Both the position numbers and the translations under genes were made by a program. A model generated the notes under the pieces. It made no database searches and was not told the DNA's origin. It worked only from the letters and a program-made list of their open reading frames with translations. 11,949 nucleotides of DNA from Campylobacterales bacterium (GTDB taxonomy: Bacteria > Campylobacterota > Campylobacteria > Campylobacterales > Hydrogenimonadaceae). Positions 1 to 5,512 of this stretch are shown piece after piece. Where the stretch lies: NCBI GenBank assembly GCA_027065635.1, contig JAMONQ010000076.1, positions 1-11,949 of the forward strand, written 5' to 3'. Numbering within the stretch: the first letter of the stretch is position 1; each line of letters starts with the position of its first letter.

Positions 1-343
1 CTGTCCAGAAACAAGCAACTTCCGGCGTCTACATGCTTAGACGACATTGCTTGATTTGACACGGCTTCGCGCAATGTCCAAAGCTACGCCGTGCGAGCCT
101 CCAGGATTCGCCTGCAGGCGAGGCACACTGCAGGTATAGCCATAAAGGTATGATACTCTCAAGATCCGCCTATATGGCGTCGGCGGAGAGAGCAGCCCCA
201 GTAAGGGTTATACTTACGCTACGGCGTAAGCGGGGCGATAATCTGTGTTGTTTGCGTTTATTGCATTGTGGACAGTTTAACGATATGTCCAAATCGACAT
301 GCAGCCGGAAATCACCTGCTCCTGTCGAAGCCAAGTCAACCCC
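1..343 (-). ncRNA. ssrA: tmRNA (transfer-messenger RNA), 3' end cut off by window edge
   Basis: tmRNA rescues ribosomes stalled on broken mRNA: it enters as alanyl-tRNA, then provides a short reading frame that tags the stalled peptide for proteolysis, working with SmpB. Read on the minus strand, the 5' end at 343 begins GGGGTTGACTTGGC followed by TTCGACAGG, the hallmark tmRNA 5' end. A resume context AAACGCAAACAAC follows, then an in-frame tag ANNTDYRPAYAVA ending in TAA. The minus-strand stretch near the window edge (AAGCATGTAGACG, then CTGGACAG) is the usual tmRNA 3' portion. The T-arm, the 3' acceptor strand and the CCA end, roughly 25 nt, must lie left of position 1. A GGACA/TGTCC pairing between the 5' region and the tag fits pseudoknot 1. 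The gene starts 24 nt after the trpA stop. I see no strong promoter of its own, so it may be read from inside trpA or cotranscribed and processed. Confidence 0.95.
214..255 (-). other. tmRNA tag reading frame (ANNTDYRPAYAVA, stop TAA)
   Basis: Resume codon GCA is at 255-253 and the stop TAA at 216-214. The frame encodes A-N-N-T-D-Y-R-P-A-Y-A-V-A. The Helicobacter and Campylobacter tags I remember have the same ANN...PAYA framework but end in K-x-A, so this version appears one residue shorter and lacks the lysine. The last codons and the stop sit in a perfect 7-bp hairpin (213-219 with 224-230, loop of 4), which corresponds to the helix that normally closes the tag region. Confidence 0.9.
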
Positions 344-367
344 GTTTGAAAAATGGGCAAACAACAC

Positions 368-1117
368 CTACCCGTTGATCTGATCCTTGATCGAACGTGC
401 AAGTGTAGATATTTTATCGATCTTTTGGCTGTTTGTCAAGTTTTCTTTAAGGAGTATCCTTACGAAGGCGCTTCCCACGATTACTCCGTCTACTCCTCTG
501 GCCTTCTGTTTTGCCGTCTTTTCATCGACGCCGAATCCGATGTAAAGAGGTGTGTCCGTATGCTCTCGTACCGTCTCTATGATAGGCTCGAGAGACTCGC
601 TTCGATCGGCTCCGGTTATACCGGCATAGGCTACCATATAGATGAATTTTTTCGAATCCTTGACTATTTTGGCGATACGTTCGGGAGTATCAGTGGGAGC
701 TACGAATTCGATGAGTGCTACATCTTTTTCGTCAAACGCCTCTTTATAGGCGGCCGCCTCTTCGTGGGGCAGATCTGGAATTATGAAGCCGCTGACGCCA
801 AGCTCCTTCGCTCTATTCAAAAAGTGGTCGATCCCCTTGTGGTAGAATGGGTTGAAGTAGCCCATCCAGAGGGTGTCGATGACCGGAGCAATCTTTTCGC
901 TTACTTCAAACAGATCGGAAATCCTGAATCCGTTTCGAAGAGCGAAGAGGTTGGCGGCTTCTATTACAGGGCCGTCTGCGACCGGATCCGAAAAAGGGAT
1001 GCCAAGCTCCAGCGAGTCCACTCCCGCCTCTTTCAGAGAGTGGGCCAGATCGATAGTGAAGTTTTTATCCAGATAACCGGTAGTTATATATGCGACAAGA
1101 TTTTTCAAAATATTCAA
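368..1117 (-). CDS. trpA: Tryptophan synthase alpha subunit
   Basis: TrpA cleaves indole-3-glycerol phosphate to indole and glyceraldehyde-3-phosphate, and passes indole through a tunnel to TrpB in the cytosolic alpha2beta2 complex. The 249-aa product is a full-length TIM barrel. It has the signature LELGIPFSDPVADGP with the catalytic pair Glu37 and Asp48, the loop AYAGITGA, and the phosphate-binding GFGV and GVIVGSAFV near the C-terminus. The start is TTG at 1117: AAGG lies 4 nt upstream, and the TTG shares the bases TTGA with the stop of the HPt gene, which points to translational coupling. A second in-frame TTG three codons later is too far from the AAGG. No trpB is visible; ssrA follows instead, so trpA is not next to the other trp genes on its downstream side. 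The function is secure; the start is likely but not certain. Confidence 0.97.
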   Translation of the reverse strand: MNILKNLVAYITTGYLDKNFTIDLAHSLKEAGVDSLELGIPFSDPVADGPVIEAANLFALRNGFRISDLFEVSEKIAPVIDTLWMGYFNPFYHKGIDHFLNRAKELGVSGFIIPDLPHEEAAAYKEAFDEKDVALIEFVAPTDTPERIAKIVKDSKKFIYMVAYAGITGADRSESLEPIIETVREHTDTPLYIGFGVDEKTAKQKARGVDGVIVGSAFVRILLKENLTNSQKIDKISTLARSIKDQING

Positions 1118-1512
1118 CCTACCTTGGGAACGAGCAAAATTTTTGGATCTATATCTTCGAGTTCGCCGTCGCCGGAGATCTCCGTATACCAGGCTCTGAA
1201 CTGATCGCTTACAAGAAGCAGCCAGTCTATCAGCTCGTCTGTCACTCTTGACGGATCCTCTCTGAGGCGCTCCATCGTCTCTTCAGCAAGTTCGGAGAGT
1301 AGATGGAGACGTTCTATTTTAAGAAACGACGAGGCGGATTTTATGTTGTGGAAAATCCGGAAAAGTTCGTTTATTTTATCCTCTCTTGTCGCTTCGTTTT
1401 CGAGGGAGATGATCGTCGGCTCCATCACCTCCGTCATAACGTCGAAATGGTCCAGAAACTCATCGACGATATCGTAGTCGAACTGCTGTTCCAGCCGGTT
1501 TCTGATACCCAT
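1114..1512 (-). CDS. Stand-alone HPt (histidine phosphotransfer) domain protein
   Basis: The 132-aa protein is mostly helical and acidic. It carries an HPt phospho-acceptor motif, FHNIKSASSFL, with the candidate phosphorylated histidine at His55. This matches the H-x-x-K-[GS]-[SA] pattern of CheA P1 domains and phosphorelay HPt proteins. There is no signal peptide, membrane segment, kinase domain or receiver domain, so it would shuttle phosphate between partners encoded elsewhere. The usual glycine after the lysine is serine (KSAS), a tolerated variant. The ATG at 1512 has a strong AGGAGG five bases upstream and a good -10 (TATAAT) about 25 nt above the start codon. The gene heads a transcript with trpA, the two sharing TTGA. 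Why a signalling domain is coupled to tryptophan synthase is unclear, and I cannot name its partner. Confidence 0.85.
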   Translation of the reverse strand: MGIRNRLEQQFDYDIVDEFLDHFDVMTEVMEPTIISLENEATREDKINELFRIFHNIKSASSFLKIERLHLLSELAEETMERLREDPSRVTDELIDWLLLVSDQFRAWYTEISGDGELEDIDPKILLVPKVG

Positions 1513-1529
1513 TTGCGCCTCCTGTTTGA

Positions 1530-1558
1530 TTGCAATTATACCATTTTTTGGATAGAAT
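1530..1558 (+). promoter_or_regulatory. Predicted sigma-70 promoter for the panB operon
   Basis: TTGCAA at 1530-1535 (4 of 6 with TTGACA) and TAGAAT at 1553-1558 (5 of 6 with TATAAT) are separated by 17 bases, giving a predicted start near 1565 and a leader of about 20 nt. It overlaps the oppositely oriented HPt promoter, so the two may compete for RNA polymerase. Confidence 0.5.
1535..1540 (-). promoter_or_regulatory. Predicted -10 box for HPt-trpA transcript
   Basis: On the minus strand this is a perfect TATAAT preceded by ATGG, lying in an AT-rich stretch about 22 nt above the HPt start codon. A -35 match is poor (TTCGAT at 1562-1557, spacing 16). Strong -10 and weak -35 elements are usual for Campylobacterota sigma-70 promoters. 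Confidence 0.55.
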
Positions 1559-1585
1559 CGAATCCAATCAGAAGAAAGGGAACCG

Positions 1586-2380
1586 ATGCGGAAAAAAGAG
1601 ACGATTTCATCGCTTCAGGGCGCCAAGGGAAAGAGGAAGCTGACGATGATCACGGCGTACGATGCACTCTTTGCGTCTCTATTCGCCGAAGAGGCCGACA
1701 TGATCCTCGTCGGAGACAGCCTCAATATGAGCTTCGGAGGCAAAGCCGATACTCTCTCCGTCACACTGGAGCAGATGATCTACCACACAGGTGCCGTATG
1801 TAACGGTGCGCCGCAGACCTTTGTAGTATGCGATATGCCTTTCGGTTCCACAAACAGTGAAGAGGAGGCTCTGGCCAATGCGACCAGGGTTTTTCAGCAG
1901 ACACCGGCTGACGCTGTGAAGATCGAAGGGGGAGCCGAGCGTGCCGATATAGTTCGCCGTCTTGTTCATAACGGCATCGCGGTCATGGGGCATGTCGGTC
2001 TGCTGCCCCAGTCGGTTCGTGGTGAAGGCGGCTACAGAGTCAAGGGGCGCGATGAAAAGAGTTTTCAAAAGGTGCTCGAAGATGCGGCGGCCATCGAAGA
2101 TGCGGGAGCCTTTTCGATCGTGATAGAGGGAGTGACACCTGAGCTGGGAGCGCTTGTGACGCAAGAGCTCAGCATACCTGTCATCGGCATAGGCGCGGGA
2201 GCGCAGACGGACGGACAGGTACTGGTCTGGTCCGATATGCTCGGCTTTTTCGAAGCCTTCAAGCCTAAATTTGTCAAACAGTATCTAAACGGCGCCAGGC
2301 TGGTCAAGGAGGCGGTGAGCCAATATGCGGAAGAAGTTCGGCAGGGGATCTTTCCGGCCGAGGAGCACTGCTACAGATGA
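1586..2380 (+). CDS. panB: 3-methyl-2-oxobutanoate hydroxymethyltransferase (ketopantoate hydroxymethyltransferase)
   Basis: PanB transfers a one-carbon unit from 5,10-methylenetetrahydrofolate to 2-ketoisovalerate, giving ketopantoate, the first committed step of pantothenate and CoA synthesis in the cytosol. At 264 aa it is normal length. It shows MITAYDALFA at the N-terminus, the Mg-binding aspartates Asp44 (LVGDS) and Asp83 (VCDMPFGS), the substrate-binding Lys112 (VKIEGG), the catalytic Glu181 (VIEGV) and the loop IPVIGIGAG near 197-205. The start ATG has AAAGGGA a few bases upstream. It is the first gene of the plus-strand row; its TGA is overlapped as ATGA by a small ORF. The function is not in doubt. 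Confidence 0.98.
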   Translation: MRKKETISSLQGAKGKRKLTMITAYDALFASLFAEEADMILVGDSLNMSFGGKADTLSVTLEQMIYHTGAVCNGAPQTFVVCDMPFGSTNSEEEALANATRVFQQTPADAVKIEGGAERADIVRRLVHNGIAVMGHVGLLPQSVRGEGGYRVKGRDEKSFQKVLEDAAAIEDAGAFSIVIEGVTPELGALVTQELSIPVIGIGAGAQTDGQVLVWSDMLGFFEAFKPKFVKQYLNGARLVKEAVSQYAEEVRQGIFPAEEHCYR

Positions 2381-2523
2381 GAAAGATGCATCATATCGAA
2401 GCCACAATGACACAACTTGCCGGCGCACAGCTCTACCGCCCGGGAAAGCAGGCGTTGGTGCAAAGACGGGAACTTCGTCTTTATCGCGTATGTTTTGAAA
2501 GTATAGTCGAAACAGGGAAGTGA
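2377..2523 (+). CDS. Small ORF, 48 aa, between panB and ruvB (uncertain)
   Basis: I do not recognise this ORF. It starts with an ATG that overlaps the panB stop as ATGA and ends in TGA, 6 nt before the next small ORF. The product begins MRKMHHIEATM, is basic and has no membrane segment, signal peptide or cysteine motif. A possible AGGAG lies about 12 nt before the ATG, rather far, so translation would depend mostly on coupling to panB. The only support is this packing: no other gene model explains the bases between panB and ruvB. It could equally be a chance open frame or decayed sequence. Confidence 0.3.
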   Translation: MRKMHHIEATMTQLAGAQLYRPGKQALVQRRELRLYRVCFESIVETGK

Positions 2524-2529
2524 TACCGA

Positions 2530-2685
2530 ATGAGAATCAGAGTATATGCACCCTATAGCGAGACGAATCGAGCCAAGCGAAGCGGTACCTTCAGCCGCAC
2601 CGGAGCGGTGGGCTCGCTGCCGGGGCGGACTCGGCGCAGCCTTTGCGGCTTCGCCGTAATGGCCTGTTTGCCGGAGGCAGAATAG
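2530..2685 (+). CDS. Small ORF, 51 aa, containing repeat copy A, directly before ruvB (uncertain)
   Basis: ATG at 2530 follows GGGAAG by about 10 nt. The TAG ends a single base before the ruvB ATG, so ribosomes finishing here would be placed at ruvB. The product begins MRIRVYAPYS; its second half is arginine-rich with RTGAVGSLPGRTRRS and GFAVMACLPEAE. That half lines up, in the same frame, with the small ORF at 3691-3885 (RTSSEGPLPKRTQRQ, GFAMAAYSTEAR). Most differences between the two change amino acids, which argues against selection on the peptide sequence and for a shared DNA or RNA element. No known family is recognised. Confidence 0.35.
   Translation: MRIRVYAPYSETNRAKRSGTFSRTGAVGSLPGRTRRSLCGFAVMACLPEAE
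2595..2680 (+). repeat. Intergenic repeat, copy A (upstream of ruvB)
   Basis: The core 2595-2636 matches 3783-3824 without gaps at 34 of 42 positions, including the block CGCTGCCG and, three bases on, GCGGACTC. A second matching block, starting GGCTTCGCC at 2647, corresponds to GGCTTTGCC at 3841, and both copies end in GGAGGCA just before the next start codon. The sequence is rich in short inverted repeats: CGAGCC 2569-2574 with GGCTCG 2611-2616, CCGC 2595-2598 with GCGG 2605-2608, and TGCC-GGA-GGCA around the ribosome-binding site. See copy B. Confidence 0.65.
2673..2677 (+). promoter_or_regulatory. Ribosome-binding site of ruvB inside the repeat
   Basis: GGAGG stands 9 nt before the ruvB ATG at 2687 and 18 nt before the alternative ATG at 2696, so it decides for the first. 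It lies in a small hairpin (TGCC, loop GGA, GGCA) that could partly hide it. Confidence 0.6.
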
Positions 2686-2686
2686 A

Positions 2687-3694
2687 ATGGAACGTATGGT
2701 CGAGATAGAGAAGTTTGACCATGAAAGCAGTTATGAAGCGAGCCTGCGGCCGGGCAGATGGGATGAGTACATAGGTCAGGAGAAGATCAAAAAGAATCTT
2801 CGCGTCTTCATCGAAGCGAGCAAGAAGCGCTCGGAGGCTCTCGATCATGTGCTCTTTTTCGGCCCTCCGGGCCTCGGCAAGACTACGCTTGCCTACCTCA
2901 TTGCCGCGGAGATGGAGAGTTCGATAAAGGTGACCGCAGCTCCGATGATAGAAAAGAGCGGTGATCTTGCCGCCATATTGACGAACCTCGAGGAGGGAGA
3001 TATCCTCTTTATCGACGAGATTCATCGCCTCTCCCCCGCCATCGAGGAGATCCTCTATCCGGCCATGGAGGATTACCGGCTCGATATCATAATCGGCAGC
3101 GGTCCCGCCGCGCAGACGATCAAGCTCGATCTTCCGCGCTTTACCCTCATAGGAGCCACTACCCGCGCCGGAATGATCTCCAATCCCCTTAGAGAGCGTT
3201 TCGGAATGCACTTTCGTATGCAGTTTTACGGCTCGAGGGAGCTTGCGCAGATCGTGCGGCAGGCAGCCGTGAAGCTCGAAAAACCGTGCGATGAAGATGC
3301 GTCGCTCGAGATAGCCAGAAGAAGCAGGGGAACTCCAAGAATTGCCCTTAGGCTGCTGCGTCGTGTCAGGGATTTCGCCGAGGTGGAAAACGAAGAGAGT
3401 ATCTCTCTTGAGAGGACCAGATACGCTCTCGATGAACTGGGAGTCAACGAAGAGGGTTTTGACGAACTCGATATAAAGCTTCTGAGGCTGCTTGTGGAGG
3501 CGAAGGGCAAGCCCATAGGGCTCGCTACGATCGGGGCGGCTCTAAGCGAAGACGAAGGGACTATAGAGGATGTCATCGAACCGTACCTGCTCGCAAACGG
3601 ATATATCGAAAGAACCGCCCGCGGGCGTATCGCTACACCGAAAACCTATGAACACTTCCGTCTATCGCCCATGAGTGAAGGAAAACTCTTTTGA
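2687..3694 (+). CDS. ruvB: Holliday junction branch migration ATPase RuvB
   Basis: RuvB is the hexameric AAA+ motor that drives branch migration of Holliday junctions with RuvA, before RuvC cuts them. The 335-aa product is full length. Its Walker A is GPPGLGKT (59-66), Walker B LFIDEIH (Asp110, Glu111), sensor 1 GATTR (156-160), and arginine finger Arg169 in NPLRERFG. The C-terminal winged helix carries IGLATIGAALSEDEGTIEDV and ends with the DNA-contacting RTARGRIATP. The start ATG at 2687 fits the GGAGG at 2673-2677. As is common in this phylum, ruvA and ruvC are not adjacent. The stop overlaps the next small ORF as TTGA. The identification is secure. Confidence 0.98.
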   Translation: MERMVEIEKFDHESSYEASLRPGRWDEYIGQEKIKKNLRVFIEASKKRSEALDHVLFFGPPGLGKTTLAYLIAAEMESSIKVTAAPMIEKSGDLAAILTNLEEGDILFIDEIHRLSPAIEEILYPAMEDYRLDIIIGSGPAAQTIKLDLPRFTLIGATTRAGMISNPLRERFGMHFRMQFYGSRELAQIVRQAAVKLEKPCDEDASLEIARRSRGTPRIALRLLRRVRDFAEVENEESISLERTRYALDELGVNEEGFDELDIKLLRLLVEAKGKPIGLATIGAALSEDEGTIEDVIEPYLLANGYIERTARGRIATPKTYEHFRLSPMSEGKLF

Positions 3695-3885
3695 AAAACC
3701 TCGAAGCACAAAATCTGTCTATAGAAGCGGGCAGATCCGGTGCAAAAAACAGTTTGCCTGAACAAAACGGTAAAACCGCAAACCGCACCAGTTCGGAGGG
3801 CCCGCTGCCGAAGCGGACTCAGCGTCAGTGCAGGGGCGATGGCTTTGCCATGGCCGCGTATTCGACGGAGGCAAGATCGATATGA
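3691..3885 (+). CDS. Small ORF, 64 aa, bridging ruvB and the AI-2E gene, containing repeat copy B (uncertain)
   Basis: The ORF begins with TTG at 3691, overlapping the ruvB stop as TTGA, with AAGGA 8 nt upstream. It ends in TGA overlapping the next start as ATGA. It therefore joins its two neighbours with no untranslated base, as expected of a translated coupling ORF. The product begins MKNLEAQNLS, is polar and basic, and has no membrane segment or recognisable domain. Its C-terminal half (RTSSEGPLPKRTQRQ, GFAMAAYSTEAR) aligns in frame with the ORF before ruvB. Both gaps between them, in the spacer and in the second block, are multiples of three. I assign no function. Confidence 0.4.
   Translation: MKNLEAQNLSIEAGRSGAKNSLPEQNGKTANRTSSEGPLPKRTQRQCRGDGFAMAAYSTEARSI
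3783..3874 (+). repeat. Intergenic repeat, copy B (upstream of the AI-2E gene)
   Basis: This is the partner of copy A. The ungapped core 3783-3824 is followed by a more diverged spacer, then the block GGCTTTGCCATGGCC at 3841-3855 and the terminal GGAGGCA at 3868-3874. In the core, 7 of 8 differences from copy A fall at first or second codon positions of the shared reading frame. A hairpin CCGC 3802-3805 with GCGG 3813-3816 is possible. As in copy A, the end of the repeat is the ribosome-binding site of the following gene. Confidence 0.65.
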
Positions 3886-4958
3886 AACCTCAACACTTCA
3901 TCGTACTGCTTCTGATCATTTCCGGATACTTCGTATATCTTGTCTACAAACCCTTTTTGCAGGCTATCGCCATTGCCATTCTGCTGATGTTCGCGACACT
4001 CGGGATTTCCAGAAAGATCGGAAAGAGATTCGAGCATAGGTGGCAGACAAGCGCCATCATGACTATTCTTCTGGGGCTTATGTTTTTCGCACCGCTTGTC
4101 TATCTGATAAATGCCGCCGCCATACTGGTCGCAAATATAGATACGAATGCCCTGACGGAGCATATCCACAAAATCGAGCTTTTTCTCCAGTCGGTATCGC
4201 TTCCGCAGGAGTGGTTGCAGAAGCTTCAGCTCGATCCGAAATCTATCCACAGCGCGATATCCGAAATCTTCAGCGAAGAGCAGATCAACGGATATCTAAA
4301 GAGCGCCGGGGCGTTTGTTGGAACCGTAGCGGCGCACAGTGCAGCCTTTTTCAAGGATATGGTACTGATTTTGATCTTCTACTTCTTCGCATATCTGTAC
4401 GGTGAGTCGATAGGGCACTTCATAAAGCGGATACTTCCTCTCGATACCGCCCAGACGCAACTGCTTTTTAACGAATTGTCGAATTCGATGGGTGTCGTCT
4501 TTTTCTCCATACTCGCTACGGCTATTTTCGAGGGGGCTCTGTTTGCGATAGTCGTTCTCTTTTTCGGACTCGATGCCGTTCTTCTTGGAATCTTGTACGG
4601 TTTCGCTTCGCTTGTACCGGTCATCGGCGGCGCTTTGATGTGGGTACCGGTCTCGCTGTATCTGTGGAGCACCCAGGGAGCCAGCGCCGCAATCATCGTC
4701 GCGCTCTACTCGATCATAGTCATTTCGATCATAGCGGATACCTTTATCAAGCCCATGATCATCAAGGAGATCGACTACAAACTCCTTAAAGAGACGAAGG
4801 CTCTCAATGAAATTCTGGTATTCTTCTCGATTATCGCAGGGCTCGCCACTTTCGGCTTCTGGGGTATGATTATAGGGCCGGCGATAACCACTCTTTTTAT
4901 AGCTATACTAAAACTATACGATCAGCTACAAACTTCAATACAAAAGGAACATACATGA
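3882..4958 (+). CDS. AI-2E family (PerM/YdiK/TqsA-like) membrane transporter
   Basis: This is an inner-membrane protein of the AI-2E family transporter superfamily, whose members export autoinducer-2 or act as ion antiporters or other exporters; the substrate here cannot be told. At 358 aa it has the usual arrangement: two helices at about 6-22 and 26-42, one at 57-83, a soluble segment around 85-145, then five helices from about 145 to 345. Family marks are SLVPVIGGALMWVP (243-256), DTFIKPMII (286-294) and AGLATFGFWGMIIGPAI (319-335). I start it at ATG 3882, which overlaps the preceding small ORF as ATGA and has GGAGG 10 nt upstream. An in-frame GTG at 3828 would add 18 non-hydrophobic residues with no better site. 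The stop overlaps the thioredoxin start as ATGA. Confidence 0.92.
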   Translation: MKPQHFIVLLLIISGYFVYLVYKPFLQAIAIAILLMFATLGISRKIGKRFEHRWQTSAIMTILLGLMFFAPLVYLINAAAILVANIDTNALTEHIHKIELFLQSVSLPQEWLQKLQLDPKSIHSAISEIFSEEQINGYLKSAGAFVGTVAAHSAAFFKDMVLILIFYFFAYLYGESIGHFIKRILPLDTAQTQLLFNELSNSMGVVFFSILATAIFEGALFAIVVLFFGLDAVLLGILYGFASLVPVIGGALMWVPVSLYLWSTQGASAAIIVALYSIIVISIIADTFIKPMIIKEIDYKLLKETKALNEILVFFSIIAGLATFGFWGMIIGPAITTLFIAILKLYDQLQTSIQKEHT

Positions 4959-5512
4959 AAAAACTCATACGACTATTTGCAGCCATCGCACTGTTTGCGA
5001 TTTCGCCGCTCGCTGCACAGGAGGGTGGTCTTACCTTCACTCTCAAGGAGAAGGGTGCTCCTACGCTTCACGTAAAAGAGATGCCAAACGGCGTTGTATT
5101 CGAAGAGTACAAAGGAAAAGTGCTGCTTCTGAACTTTTTCGGAAAGCACTGCAAATGGTGCATGAAGGAGATTCCAGATCTTGTGGCCCTCCAAAAAAAG
5201 TACGGCGAAACCTTTCAGGTAGTGGCGATTCATGCGCAAGATCCTCTGACACCGGGAGAGCGATCGAGACTCGAAAACCGTTTCCATTTCAACTATCCGA
5301 TCTTCGAGTCGGATCACAACTATGACTTCACCAGGTATATATCACAAAGAGCCGGATGGACGGGGTCGCTTCCGTTTTCGGTAATCTTCGACAAGAGCGG
5401 AAGCGCCGTAAAGATTATCCCGGGATATATTCCCAGGGAGAACCTGGAGCATATAATCAAGGTTTTGAGCGCACAACCCTCCCGCGCTTCGCAAGAAGGT
5501 AGTAGCCGATAA
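4955..5512 (+). CDS. Exported TlpA/ResA-like thioredoxin-fold protein
   Basis: This is a probable periplasmic thiol-disulfide oxidoreductase. Residues 1-21 are a signal peptide (MKKLIR, hydrophobic core, then SPLAA before Gln22). The thioredoxin fold follows: VLLLNFFGKHCKWCMKEIP with the redox pair Cys66/Cys69 (CKWC), VVAIHAQ, then the cis-proline Pro140 in TGSLPFSVIFD and a terminal helix. Such proteins reduce apocytochrome c or other periplasmic disulfides; the distant cytochrome gene makes that role possible but unproven. ATG 4955 overlaps the transporter stop and has AAGGA 6 nt upstream. The last 18 residues plus stop are encoded opposite the end of lgt (56-nt convergent overlap); the tail QPSRASQEGSSR is low complexity and lies beyond the fold, so it looks like a read-through extension. 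Confidence 0.88.
   Translation: MKKLIRLFAAIALFAISPLAAQEGGLTFTLKEKGAPTLHVKEMPNGVVFEEYKGKVLLLNFFGKHCKWCMKEIPDLVALQKKYGETFQVVAIHAQDPLTPGERSRLENRFHFNYPIFESDHNYDFTRYISQRAGWTGSLPFSVIFDKSGSAVKIIPGYIPRENLEHIIKVLSAQPSRASQEGSSR

Noticed and set aside
150..383. Short open frames on both strands over the left edge (also 170-367 minus)
   Set aside because: The sequence is tmRNA; the real tag frame is a different frame from the 65-codon minus-strand one.
353..1204. Plus-strand open frame of 283 codons
   Set aside because: It is wholly antisense to trpA and the end of the HPt gene, whose products carry clear family motifs; the antisense product has none.
3828..3881. GTG start giving the AI-2E protein 18 extra residues
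   Set aside because: The added residues lie in the repeat, are not hydrophobic, and the ATG at 3882 has the GGAGG and the ATGA overlap.
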